Source: RFSX01 sp965230215 (lineage in GTDB: Bacteria > Bacteroidota > Bacteroidia > Chitinophagales > Saprospiraceae). From it: 64,000 nucleotides of DNA. The position numbers were made by a program, and so were the translations under genes. The stretch covers positions 1,612,001-1,676,000 of the forward strand of contig CBDDKN010000001.1 of the NCBI GenBank assembly GCA_965230215.1, given 5' to 3'. Below, piece after piece: positions 53,061 to 61,912 of the stretch (the stretch's first letter is position 1; every line of letters starts with the position of its first letter). The notes below the pieces were generated by a model. It had not been told where the DNA came from, made no database searches, and was given only the letters and a program-made list of their open reading frames with translations.

Positions 53061-53233
53061 ACTTATTACAAATACACCATTATGATGTGGAGCATTTTTT
53101 AATCCAATGATCTTTTCATTGCGCATGCAAAGTAAAGAAAAATAAACTTTGTACTCAAGCTCAATCTGAAAATTCACAATGAAGGGTTTAATTTGAATTA
53201 AGCTTCCTATATTAACAGAATAAACTATACACA

Positions 53234-54253
53234 TTGAACCAACTGATTTCCATATTACTTTTGATTTGTATCACCGCGTGTAATAGCAGTGTTGATAACA
53301 ATTCTGAGATCAAAGATGATGTGCGATCAGCCCTCTTGATAAGCACTGATGATGCCTTAAGGATCGTTGATATAGATAACGGAAAGTATGTCATCGTTCA
53401 GCTTAGCACCCCTTCAATATATGCTCAAGGTCATATACCAGGAGCTAAGCAATTATGGAGGCCATCTTACACTTCGAAAAACAAGGAATATGGGGGATTA
53501 ATACCTGATAAGAAACAATTAGAAATTCTGCTATCTGGTTTATGTGTTGATAATGAGACTGAGCTTCTGCTATATGACAACAAGGGAAATGTAGATGCGC
53601 TCAGATTTGCATGGATTCTTGAGTTATATGGATTTACAAACTATAAAATCATCAATGGTGGCCTTGAAGCATGGAGGCTCTCAGGATATGCCATTTCTAA
53701 AGATACCATAGCAGATTGCAATGGATCTGATATCAAATTAAATGATTCAATCAATAATGAGATTATAGCCTACTTAGAAGAAGTGAAACATGCCATAAAA
53801 GATCCTGAATATATTCTGATAGATACAAGAGAAAGATATGAGTATGAAGGAAAACCATTTATCAAGGATAATAAAGTTTGGCATCACAAAAAGGGTGCAT
53901 TTGACCGTGGGACAATTCCTGGCTCAGTACACTTAAACTGGTCAGAATTAGTTGAACTTAATGGTGATCACCGATTCAAAAGCTATAAAGATCTAAACTA
54001 TAACCTGGAACGCAAAAACATCTCAAAAGAAAAGAAGATAATCGTATATTGTCAATCGGGATCGCGGTCAGCACATACTTATTTTGTGCTAAAGCATATC
54101 CTCGGTTATCCTTATGTAAAAAACTACGATGGATCGTGGATCGAGTGGAGTTACATGAATAAAAATGGGGAGAATAACCCTCTCCATCAGATATGCAAAA
54201 AAGACAGTTTTGAATCATTATTGGCGCAACTAAATGAAGAATTGATTAACTAG
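53234..54253 (+). CDS. Exported rhodanese/3-mercaptopyruvate sulfurtransferase-like protein
   Basis: The 339-residue lipoprotein starts at a TTG at 53234, with MNQLISILLLICITACNSS as a lipoprotein signal; no ATG fits. It has two rhodanese domains. The first is probably structural. The second has VYCQSGSRSAHTYF near residue 275, with the active-site Cys and a loop of the mercaptopyruvate/thiosulfate type. It would transfer sulfane sulfur in the periplasm. It is followed after 16 bases by the sulfite dehydrogenase gene, so the pair may turn organic or thiosulfate sulfur into sulfite and then sulfate. Confidence 0.85.
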   Translation: MNQLISILLLICITACNSSVDNNSEIKDDVRSALLISTDDALRIVDIDNGKYVIVQLSTPSIYAQGHIPGAKQLWRPSYTSKNKEYGGLIPDKKQLEILLSGLCVDNETELLLYDNKGNVDALRFAWILELYGFTNYKIINGGLEAWRLSGYAISKDTIADCNGSDIKLNDSINNEIIAYLEEVKHAIKDPEYILIDTRERYEYEGKPFIKDNKVWHHKKGAFDRGTIPGSVHLNWSELVELNGDHRFKSYKDLNYNLERKNISKEKKIIVYCQSGSRSAHTYFVLKHILGYPYVKNYDGSWIEWSYMNKNGENNPLHQICKKDSFESLLAQLNEELIN

Positions 54254-54269
54254 AGAATTGTTGCTATAG

Positions 54270-55517
54270 ATGAATAACCAACAGAAGCAGATTAGGAGAA
54301 GGAAGTTCTTAAAACAATCCTTGATAAACAGTATCACTATGGCTATTGGAATGCCCATAGTCTTTGGTAAGAACCTCACTGAAGAAATCATACCCATCGA
54401 GATATACAGATCTGGAATTCCTGATAACATTCCAGGCAAAAGCGAATTGCTTACTCTTCTGAATGACAGACCAGTAAATGCAGAAACACCAGCTCATCTT
54501 CTTGATGATCCCCTTACACCTAATGATTTATTTTTTGTTAGAAATAATGGTTTACCTCCAACCAATATTCAGCCCGAAAATTGGACACTGACGATTGATG
54601 GTGAAGCTGTCAATAATTCGAAAAGCTATTCTCTACAGGAATTAAAATCGAAATTTGAAAATGTACGCCTCGATCTTACACTGGAGTGCGGCGGGAATGG
54701 AAGAAAAGAATTCAACCCACCGGCAAAAGGAAATCAATGGAGTACAGGTGCAGTAGGATGTGCCCAATGGACCGGCATCAGACTACGAGACCTCCTTCAA
54801 GATGTGGGTCTTAAATCCAATGCCGTATACCTTGCGTACTATGGAGCTGATACACACTTGAGTGGCGATCCGAAAAAGGTGAGTATTTCTAGAGGTGTTC
54901 CCATTGATAAAGCTATGGAAGATGAAAGCCTTATTGCCTGGGCTATGAATGGTGAAGACATGCCAATTATGAATGGACACCCGCTCAGACTTGTCTTTGG
55001 AGGATATCCTGCTTCTTGCTCTGGTAAATGGCTCGAAAGAATTTCTATTCGAGATAAAGTACATGACGGCGCTAAAATGACAGGTCAGTCCTATCGTGTT
55101 CCATGTGAACCCGTTGCCCCAGGTAGCAAGGTTGCAGATGAGGACATGTGCATTATAGAAGCCATGCCTGTAAAGTCCATTATCAGTTTTCCGAAATCAG
55201 GAGCTACCATCCGAAAAGATCAAAAGCTGCCAATTAGGGGTCATGCATGGACTCATGAAAAGGAGGTTGTCAAAGTTGAATACTCAATTGATTTTGGAGT
55301 GAGTTGGAACAACTGTTTTCTCAAGAAAGCAAAGAACAGATATGCTTGGCAACATTTCAGTGCTGATATTCAGTTTCCGCAAAACGGTTACTACGAGGTG
55401 TGGGCAAGAGCAACCGATTCAAGTGGTGCAAGACAACCCATAATTCTACCAGGTTGGAATCCTAAAGGGTATCTCAATAATGCATGCCATAGAATTGCTG
55501 TAAAAGTCAACTCATAA
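54270..55517 (+). CDS. Molybdenum sulfite oxidase/dehydrogenase catalytic subunit
   Basis: This enzyme oxidises sulfite to sulfate at a molybdopterin centre in the periplasm. The 415-residue protein has a twin-arginine-type leader (RRRKFLKQSL), the sulfite-oxidase fold with the Mo-ligand Cys in TLECGGNGRKEF near residue 137, the HLSGD and HPLRLVFGGYPASCSGKWL segments, and a C-terminal Mo-cofactor dimerisation domain (KVEYSIDFGVSWN, YEVWARATDSSGARQP). Bacterial SorA/SorT enzymes are similar. The adjacent cytochrome supports the SorAB type. Confidence 0.9.
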   Translation: MNNQQKQIRRRKFLKQSLINSITMAIGMPIVFGKNLTEEIIPIEIYRSGIPDNIPGKSELLTLLNDRPVNAETPAHLLDDPLTPNDLFFVRNNGLPPTNIQPENWTLTIDGEAVNNSKSYSLQELKSKFENVRLDLTLECGGNGRKEFNPPAKGNQWSTGAVGCAQWTGIRLRDLLQDVGLKSNAVYLAYYGADTHLSGDPKKVSISRGVPIDKAMEDESLIAWAMNGEDMPIMNGHPLRLVFGGYPASCSGKWLERISIRDKVHDGAKMTGQSYRVPCEPVAPGSKVADEDMCIIEAMPVKSIISFPKSGATIRKDQKLPIRGHAWTHEKEVVKVEYSIDFGVSWNNCFLKKAKNRYAWQHFSADIQFPQNGYYEVWARATDSSGARQPIILPGWNPKGYLNNACHRIAVKVNS

Positions 55518-55521
55518 ACTG

Positions 55522-55995
55522 ATGCGTGATCCACTAAACCAATACAGGCTTCTTGCAGTGATAACTATGACTACGGTCCTCATCGTATTTGGGGTGCTGC
55601 TCAGTCTGTTATTCAAAGTCAATCTTGGTCCTGCCCAAATTGAAGCTCCTAGCATAACGACAGTTGTCGAAGAACCGGTAGATGATTGGGACAAAGTAGA
55701 GAATGGCATTCATATAAGGACGGGTATGAAGTGGGATGAAAATCTTAAATACCTTGAAAGACATTGCTTGGCATGTCATTCCTCAAAACTGATAACGCAA
55801 AACAGGGCTACACGTGATGGTTGGCTACAAATGATCAGATGGATGCAGCAAACACAAGGCTTACATGACCTCGCCAATGACGAAAAGTATGTACTTGATT
55901 ATCTGTCCAAATATTATGCTCCGGAGAAAGCAGGTCGCAGACCCAACCTGGATATAAAGAGCATCGAATGGTACGTTTTGGACCTAGGAAATTGA
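55522..55995 (+). CDS. Membrane-anchored monohaem cytochrome c, partner of sulfite dehydrogenase
   Basis: The 157-residue protein has one N-terminal membrane segment (VITMTTVLIVFGVLLSLLF) and one haem c site CLACH near residue 83. It starts 4 bases after the sulfite dehydrogenase gene, which makes it the likely electron acceptor, as SorB is for SorA. A Met for the sixth haem ligand may be one of those in LQMIRWMQQ. Its end overlaps the convergent superoxide dismutase gene by 12 bases. Confidence 0.85.
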   Translation: MRDPLNQYRLLAVITMTTVLIVFGVLLSLLFKVNLGPAQIEAPSITTVVEEPVDDWDKVENGIHIRTGMKWDENLKYLERHCLACHSSKLITQNRATRDGWLQMIRWMQQTQGLHDLANDEKYVLDYLSKYYAPEKAGRRPNLDIKSIEWYVLDLGN

Positions 55996-56730
55996 ATCGT
56001 AGTTCTTAGCTACCTGCTCCCAGTTTATGATATTATAAAAATTGGAAATGTAATCTCCTCTTCTGTTTTGATAATTCAGATAGTAAGCGTGTTCCCAAAC
56101 ATCAATACCCAGAATTGGTGTTCCATTTTTTGCAACCAGTGATTGCATCATTGGATTATCCTGATTTGGCGTGGAACTAACAAATAACTTACCATCCGCA
56201 TCTACGCTTAGCCATGCCCATCCAGATCCAAATCTGGTAGCCGCGGCTTTCGAGAATACTTCCTTAAATTTATCGAATGAATCGAATGTAGCATTTATCG
56301 CATCAGAGAGTTTGCCCGCTGGCACTTCCCCACCTCCTGGCTTCATTATTGACCAAAACAAACTGTGGTTGTAATGACCACCACCGTTGTTTCTAACGGC
56401 TGTATCTGCGTCAGTAACCTTGCTCACTATATCCTCCAGGCTTGAACCTGCTAATGCATGCCCTTCCAACGCTTTATTGAGTTTTCTCACATAACCAGCA
56501 TGATGCTTACCATGATGAATGGTCATTGTCATTTCATCAATATAGGGTTCTAATGCAGACTTTTCATATTGCAATTCCGGCAAAGTGAAAGCTTCAAAAT
56601 CTTTGGTTGTTTCTGTTGCTCCTGCATCATTTCCTGCTGAAGCAGAATTGTTTTGACATGATACCAATGGAACCGTAAGCGCTCCAACTGTCAGTACTGT
56701 ACTCTTCTTTAAGAAATCTCTTTTTTTCAT
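55984..56730 (-). CDS. Exported Fe/Mn superoxide dismutase
   Basis: The 248-residue protein is a Fe/Mn superoxide dismutase: metal His in YIDEMTMTIHHGKHHAGYV near residue 70, HYNHSLFWSIMKP, and DVWEHAYYLNYQNRRGDY with the Asp and His ligands near the C terminus. A 40-residue leader KKRDFLKKSTVLTVGALTVPLVSC precedes the catalytic domain and contains a possible lipobox Cys, so the enzyme should act outside the cytoplasm, whereas the common family form is cytoplasmic. It overlaps the preceding cytochrome gene at its 3' end. Confidence 0.92.
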   Translation of the reverse strand: MKKRDFLKKSTVLTVGALTVPLVSCQNNSASAGNDAGATETTKDFEAFTLPELQYEKSALEPYIDEMTMTIHHGKHHAGYVRKLNKALEGHALAGSSLEDIVSKVTDADTAVRNNGGGHYNHSLFWSIMKPGGGEVPAGKLSDAINATFDSFDKFKEVFSKAAATRFGSGWAWLSVDADGKLFVSSTPNQDNPMMQSLVAKNGTPILGIDVWEHAYYLNYQNRRGDYISNFYNIINWEQVAKNYDSIS

Positions 56731-56806
56731 AAGCTTTCAAATTACAGGTTTAAGATATATAATATTAACAAGGCTATAAAACGAATAAGGTTTATTAATT
56801 AAGTAA

Positions 56807-57676
56807 TTAATTATCCGTTCTGAATACTCTGATCAAACCTTCCTGGGCAACCGATACCATCAAATCCCCTTCCCTACTAAATATATTACCTCTGGTCAGA
56901 GCTCGGGAATTGGAGGCGCTTGGACTGTCCATGGCAAATAACATCCAGTCATTCATATCTATACTGCGATGAAACCACATGGCATGATCCAGACTTGCAA
57001 GGAAATAATTCTGGCCACTTATCGAAGCCCGGTGAGGCAATAAGGCCGTCCCAAGCATATTATAATCAGATGCAAAGGCCAAAACCTGATGATGCATTCT
57101 AATTTCAGCTTCCAGGTTCTCCCTGGATTTCATCCATACATGCCTGTAGGGTGAAAGATTCTTCATTTCTGAAGAAAACACCTGCTCAACAGGTCGAAAT
57201 TCAATCGGATTCGGATGCAGTAGAGATAGACGCTGGTACAAAAGCGGATGTGATTCTTTTATATCCTCCATTTGCTCTAAATCTGTCATGAGTATTTCAG
57301 GAGAGACAACATTCGGCATATTGATTTGGTGTTCCAGGCCTTCCTGCTCAAGTTGAAATGAAAAAGCAGCAACAAATATGGTTTTGCCTTTCTGCTTGGC
57401 TACTACCCTCCTTGTTGTAAAGCTCCCGCCATCTCTGGTGATATCAACTTCATATTCAATTGGAATATCTACATCGCCTGGTAAGATAAAGTAGCCATGT
57501 AATGAATGCACATAACGGCCTTCAGGTACTGTAGCATAAGCTGCATGCAGAGATTGCCCCAATACCTGACCTCCAAAGACCACACGCCAGGGTGTAATAT
57601 AGTTCTGTCCAGTAAATTCGGTCTCGGATTTCTTCTCAAGCGTTAGAATATCCAGTAAATCGGAAAGTGTTTTCAT
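56807..57676 (-). CDS. tesB: Acyl-CoA thioesterase II
   Basis: TesB hydrolyses a broad range of acyl-CoAs. The 289-residue double-hotdog protein has VFGGQVLGQSLHAAY near residue 33, SLHGYFILPGDVDIPIEYEV, GGSFTTRRVVAKQKGKTIF and a second domain with SLDHAMWFHRSIDMNDWMLF (as separate motifs). Length equals the family norm. It lies 3 bases downstream of the cytochrome c lipoprotein gene on the same strand. Confidence 0.93.
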   Translation of the reverse strand: MKTLSDLLDILTLEKKSETEFTGQNYITPWRVVFGGQVLGQSLHAAYATVPEGRYVHSLHGYFILPGDVDIPIEYEVDITRDGGSFTTRRVVAKQKGKTIFVAAFSFQLEQEGLEHQINMPNVVSPEILMTDLEQMEDIKESHPLLYQRLSLLHPNPIEFRPVEQVFSSEMKNLSPYRHVWMKSRENLEAEIRMHHQVLAFASDYNMLGTALLPHRASISGQNYFLASLDHAMWFHRSIDMNDWMLFAMDSPSASNSRALTRGNIFSREGDLMVSVAQEGLIRVFRTDN

Positions 57677-57679
57677 TTG

Positions 57680-58243
57680 CTATTTTCTGAAACCTTCAAC
57701 ATACTTTGCCAAAGCCACAATTTCCTCATCCTTGAGAACACCATTATAGGGTGTCATCAATCCTTTACCATAATAGACCTGCGCCACGCTCTCTGTCAAT
57801 GAAATCTTGGATTTCGTTAAATCTTTGGCACCATTGACCATCATATTACCCTTGAAGCCATGACATATGGCACAATGCATGCGGAATAGTTTTTTTGTGT
57901 CTACTGCAGAGATATCCTCTTCACTCACAGAAGCGATGATTTCATCAGCTTTCTTTAACTGTTCAGGATCTACACGATCTTCTGATTCCGTAGAATCCTC
58001 TTCTACATTCTCCTCAGTATCTTCCTCCTCTTCAATTACTTTTGCTTCTTCTTGTGTTTCCTCTTCAGTTTCCTGATTCTCACTAATGGCTGTTTCTTCT
58101 ATAACTTCAGTCTCTTCATTCTGACTTTCAAGCTCGGTTTCTGTCGTTGCACTGGAGTCGACAGCTGCCTTCTGGTCTCCACCACATGCCCATAGCAATG
58201 AAGCCGACAGCACGAGCAGCATTTGTATCAATTTCAATTTCAT
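57680..58243 (-). CDS. Cytochrome c lipoprotein with Glu-rich linker
   Basis: The 187-residue product has a lipoprotein signal with LLWACGG, then a strongly acidic low-complexity linker of about 70 residues rich in Glu and Thr, then a class I cytochrome c domain with CAICH near residue 124 and the Met ligand in KGLMTPYNGVL. The linker would hold the haem domain away from the membrane. It may be an electron carrier for a terminal oxidase or other periplasmic enzyme. It starts the operon with tesB. Confidence 0.88.
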   Translation of the reverse strand: MKLKLIQMLLVLSASLLWACGGDQKAAVDSSATTETELESQNEETEVIEETAISENQETEEETQEEAKVIEEEEDTEENVEEDSTESEDRVDPEQLKKADEIIASVSEEDISAVDTKKLFRMHCAICHGFKGNMMVNGAKDLTKSKISLTESVAQVYYGKGLMTPYNGVLKDEEIVALAKYVEGFRK

Positions 58244-58396
58244 ATTTCAAGATTTAAAAAACTAAAGTAATTTTTATTCATAAGTTTGCTTACCCAAAAG
58301 GCATCTTTATATTAATGCCTAGTTTGGATTCCCTCATCGGTGTCTAATGCAGGCGTTAAGATATGCTTTTATATTCTGAATCAACGACTATACCCT

Positions 58397-58873
58397 ATGC
58401 AATACAAAGTCACAAATGGTGAACATCAATTTGAGTTAAGTGCACAAGATGTTTTGAATCTGGATTGGATCCAGGTTGGAAAAAACAGCTATCATCTGCT
58501 TCACGAAGGTCAAAACTACAAGCTGGATATGCTTGACGTAGATATCAACACCAAGCAGGTGGAATTGATGCTGAATGGCAGCAAGTTTTCAGTTGAGATA
58601 TCTGATCAGTTGGATCAACTTATTGAAAAGCTTGGTATGGATCAATTGGCCGACCACGCTCAGAAAGATGTCAAAGCACCTATGCCTGGTCTCATCCTGG
58701 ACATTCTTGTTTCTGAAGGACAAACAGTGAGCAAAGATGAAGACCTCCTGATCCTGGAAGCTATGAAGATGGAAAATATTCTCAAGGCAGATGGAGAAGG
58801 CACGATCAAGAGTATCCAGGTAAGCAAAGGAGACTCTGTTGAGAAAAACCAGGTATTAATCGAACTCGAGTAA
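58397..58873 (+). CDS. Biotin carboxyl carrier subunit of an acyl-CoA carboxylase
   Basis: The 158-residue protein has a C-terminal biotinyl domain with the biotin Lys in LEAMKMENIL near residue 123, preceded by a basic-residue-free PMPGLILDILV. The N-terminal 75 residues form a small beta-barrel like the BT domain of acyl-CoA carboxylases. I chose the ATG at 58397 (MQYKVTNGEHQF). It lies 9 bases before the biotin carboxylase gene, so the three carboxylase parts are encoded as one operon. Confidence 0.9.
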   Translation: MQYKVTNGEHQFELSAQDVLNLDWIQVGKNSYHLLHEGQNYKLDMLDVDINTKQVELMLNGSKFSVEISDQLDQLIEKLGMDQLADHAQKDVKAPMPGLILDILVSEGQTVSKDEDLLILEAMKMENILKADGEGTIKSIQVSKGDSVEKNQVLIELE

Positions 58874-58882
58874 GCTTATAAA

Positions 58883-60355
58883 ATGAAAAAAATTCTAGTA
58901 GCCAATAGAGGCGAGATAGCCCTTAGAATAATGAAGACAGCCAGAAGGATGGGAATTCAGACGGTTGCTGTCTATTCTGATATTGATAGAAATGCGCCGC
59001 ATGTATTGTTTGCAGATGAAGCCATTCATATAGGTGAAAATGCTTCTTCCAAGTCCTACCTTGACATGGGCAAAATTATCAACGCTGCAAAACAGTCAGG
59101 GGCAGAAGCTATCCATCCAGGATATGGATTCCTGAGTGAAAACTCAGAATTTGCGGCTTTGGTTGAAAAAGAAGGCCTGACATTTATCGGTCCCAAACCA
59201 TATGCTATCGAACTCATGGGTAGTAAGCTGGCAGCTAAGGAAGCCGTAAAAAAGTTTGATATCCCGATGCTCCCTGGTACCGAAAATGCAATCGATGATC
59301 CGGAAGAGGCCAAGGTTATTGCCTCGCATATCGGATACCCCGTTTTAATAAAGGCTTCTGCTGGTGGAGGTGGAAAAGGTATGCGTATCGTTTACAGTGA
59401 AGATGAAATTGTGAATCAGATGAAACGTGCGATAAGTGAAGCAGAATCTTCCTTTGGAGATGGGTCCGTGTTTATTGAAAAATACATCACCTCACCACGG
59501 CATATTGAAATTCAGGTTTTGGCTGACAACCACGATAATGTGGTTCACCTTTTCGAAAGGGAATGCAGTATCCAGAGAAGACATCAGAAAGTCATTGAAG
59601 AAGCGCCTTCGGCAGTGCTTGACCAAAGATTACGTGATGCCATGGGTGAAGCAGCTATCATGGTTGCAAGAGCATGTAATTATTCAGGAGCAGGCACAGT
59701 AGAATTTTTGCTTGACGAAAACAATAAATTTTATTTCCTGGAAATGAATACAAGACTGCAAGTCGAACACCCGGTTACAGAAATGATTACTGGCATTGAT
59801 CTGGTGGAGCAGCAAATAAGAGTGGCCAGAAATGAACGTCTTGACATAAGCCAGGACCAATTAAAGATCAAGGGACATGCAGTAGAGCTAAGAATTTACG
59901 CTGAAGACCCGCTGGACAATTTCTTACCAAGTGTAGGCGTACTTTCCAAATATCACCTACCTGACATGGATAATGTAAGGCTCGATAGTGGGTATACTGA
60001 AGGCATGGAGATTCCAATATACTATGATCCGATGATCGCCAAACTTGTAGCCTATGGTAACAACAGAACTGAAGCCATACAAAGGTTGAAGGAAGCCATT
60101 GCGAATTTTAATATTGAAGGGATACAGACTACGCTGCCATTTGGAACATTCGTTTGTGAAAACCCTCATTTTATATCTGGAAACTTCGATACACACTTTG
60201 TGAAATCTCATTATTCTGCAGAATTGATACATGAAGACCTGCAAGCAAAATCTCATATTGCGTGTATGGCTGCCTTAAAGGCATACCTTGAAAAATCTGA
60301 ACGCTTAACCACCTCTAAAAACCTGAACCAACACTGGTTCGATAAAAGGAGATAA
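58883..60355 (+). CDS. Biotin carboxylase subunit of an acyl-CoA carboxylase
   Basis: The 490-residue ATP-grasp protein carboxylates biotin with bicarbonate and ATP. It has KILVANRGEIALRIM at the start, the glycine-rich loop KASAGGGGKGMRIV near residue 158, HLFERECSIQRRHQKVIEEAPS and FLEMNTRLQVEHPVTEMITGIDLV (as separate motifs). No biotin carrier domain is fused, in keeping with the separate gene upstream. The carboxyltransferase gene follows after 14 bases. Confidence 0.92.
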   Translation: MKKILVANRGEIALRIMKTARRMGIQTVAVYSDIDRNAPHVLFADEAIHIGENASSKSYLDMGKIINAAKQSGAEAIHPGYGFLSENSEFAALVEKEGLTFIGPKPYAIELMGSKLAAKEAVKKFDIPMLPGTENAIDDPEEAKVIASHIGYPVLIKASAGGGGKGMRIVYSEDEIVNQMKRAISEAESSFGDGSVFIEKYITSPRHIEIQVLADNHDNVVHLFERECSIQRRHQKVIEEAPSAVLDQRLRDAMGEAAIMVARACNYSGAGTVEFLLDENNKFYFLEMNTRLQVEHPVTEMITGIDLVEQQIRVARNERLDISQDQLKIKGHAVELRIYAEDPLDNFLPSVGVLSKYHLPDMDNVRLDSGYTEGMEIPIYYDPMIAKLVAYGNNRTEAIQRLKEAIANFNIEGIQTTLPFGTFVCENPHFISGNFDTHFVKSHYSAELIHEDLQAKSHIACMAALKAYLEKSERLTTSKNLNQHWFDKRR

Positions 60356-60369
60356 AACCAATCTTAGAA

Positions 60370-61911
60370 ATGAAAGAGCAAATTAAAACACTTAATGAGA
60401 AGTTGGAATTGTCTAAGCTTGGTGGCGGACAAGCCAGAATAGAAAAGCAACACGCTAAAGGAAAACTGACTGCTAGAGAGAGAGTCAATCTCTTCCTCGA
60501 TAATGGCAGTTTCGAAGAAATCGGTGCACTCGTAACCCATAGAACGAAGGACTTCGGCATGGAAGATCAGAAAATCTATGGTGACGGTGTCATCACCGGA
60601 TATGGTACAGTAGATGGCAGACTTGTATATGTTTTTGCACAGGATTTTACAGTCTTTGGTGGTTCACTTTCAGAAACGCATGCTGAAAAGATTTGTAAGA
60701 TTATGGATCTGGCCATGAAAACAGGTGCTCCCCTAATCGGTTTGAATGATAGTGGTGGTGCACGTATTCAGGAAGGTGTTAGATCACTCGGTGGATATGC
60801 TGATATATTCTACAAAAATGTAATGGCATCCGGGGTCATCCCCCAGATTTCAGCTATTATGGGCCCATGCGCAGGTGGTGCCGTATACTCCCCTGCCATA
60901 ACCGATTTTACAATTATGGTTGAGAACACAAGCTACATGTTTGTCACAGGACCCAATGTTGTGAAGACCGTTACAAACGAAATCGTAAGTGCTGAAGAAT
61001 TAGGAGGCGCAAGTACCCATTCCACCAAATCCGGTGTAACACATCTCACAGCATCCAATGATCTACATTGCATTGAGCAGCTTAAAAAACTGCTGAGTTA
61101 CATGCCTCAGAATTGTGAAGAAAAAGCGCCAGATATGGAATATGATCTAGGTGACGAATATCGCGACGAGTTGGAGCATATCCTGCCGGATAGTGCAAGT
61201 AAACCATATGACATGAAGACTGTCATTGACGGCATTGTTGATGAAGACAGCTTCTTTGAGATACATGAAAACTATGCGGACAACATCATTGTGGGATTTG
61301 CCCGATTGGCTGGTCGATCTATCGGCATCGTGGCCAATCAACCATTGAGCCTGGCAGGATGTCTTGATGTGGATAGCTCTAAAAAGGCTGCACGCTTTAC
61401 GAGATTCTGTGATTGCTTCAATATCCCTTTGTTGGTATTGGTAGATGTGCCTGGATTCCTTCCTGGAACAGATCAGGAATGGAATGGCATTATTATAAAT
61501 GGTGCGAAACTGCTCTATGCTTTAAGCGAAGCTACAGTACCTAAAGTGACAGTGATCACAAGAAAAGCTTATGGTGGTGCCTATGACGTAATGAATTCCA
61601 AGCATATCGACGCCGACTTCAATTTCGCTTGGCCAACCGCCGAGATCGCAGTGATGGGTGCAAAAGGTGCCAGTGAGATAATTTTCAAGAAAGAAATTTC
61701 CACAGCAGATGACCCTCAGGCCAAACTGATTGAAAAAGAAAAAGAGTATGCTGATTTATTCGCCAATCCTTACAGCGCAGCTGAAAGAGGATTCGTTGAT
61801 GAGGTCATTACACCAGGGACAACCAGAAGGAAATTGATCAGATCATTCGCAGCTCTTGAAAACAAGGTGAAAAAAATACCTAAGAAAAAGCACGGCAACA
61901 TACCGCTATAA
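60370..61911 (+). CDS. pccB: Acyl-CoA carboxyltransferase, propionyl-CoA carboxylase beta type
   Basis: The 513-residue protein transfers carboxyl from biotin to an acyl-CoA. It shows LTARERVNLFLD, NDSGGARIQEGVRSLGGYADIF, GPCAGGAVYSPAITDF and the C-terminal KAYGGAYDVMNSKHI. The Asp in GGAYDVM corresponds to the residue (Asp422 in S. coelicolor PccB) that favours propionyl-CoA, so the product is likely methylmalonyl-CoA for the mutase gene encoded just beyond. Length is normal. It converges with the next gene with a 1-base gap. Confidence 0.9.
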   Translation: MKEQIKTLNEKLELSKLGGGQARIEKQHAKGKLTARERVNLFLDNGSFEEIGALVTHRTKDFGMEDQKIYGDGVITGYGTVDGRLVYVFAQDFTVFGGSLSETHAEKICKIMDLAMKTGAPLIGLNDSGGARIQEGVRSLGGYADIFYKNVMASGVIPQISAIMGPCAGGAVYSPAITDFTIMVENTSYMFVTGPNVVKTVTNEIVSAEELGGASTHSTKSGVTHLTASNDLHCIEQLKKLLSYMPQNCEEKAPDMEYDLGDEYRDELEHILPDSASKPYDMKTVIDGIVDEDSFFEIHENYADNIIVGFARLAGRSIGIVANQPLSLAGCLDVDSSKKAARFTRFCDCFNIPLLVLVDVPGFLPGTDQEWNGIIINGAKLLYALSEATVPKVTVITRKAYGGAYDVMNSKHIDADFNFAWPTAEIAVMGAKGASEIIFKKEISTADDPQAKLIEKEKEYADLFANPYSAAERGFVDEVITPGTTRRKLIRSFAALENKVKKIPKKKHGNIPL

Positions 61912-61912
61912 T

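Noticed and set aside
52727..53085. Two short reading frames with NHAIRRGGD/PRHQAWRGCP-type translations
   Set aside because: They translate the palindromic repeats and the antisense of the tRNA halves in two overlapping frames, so they are chance products of structured DNA.
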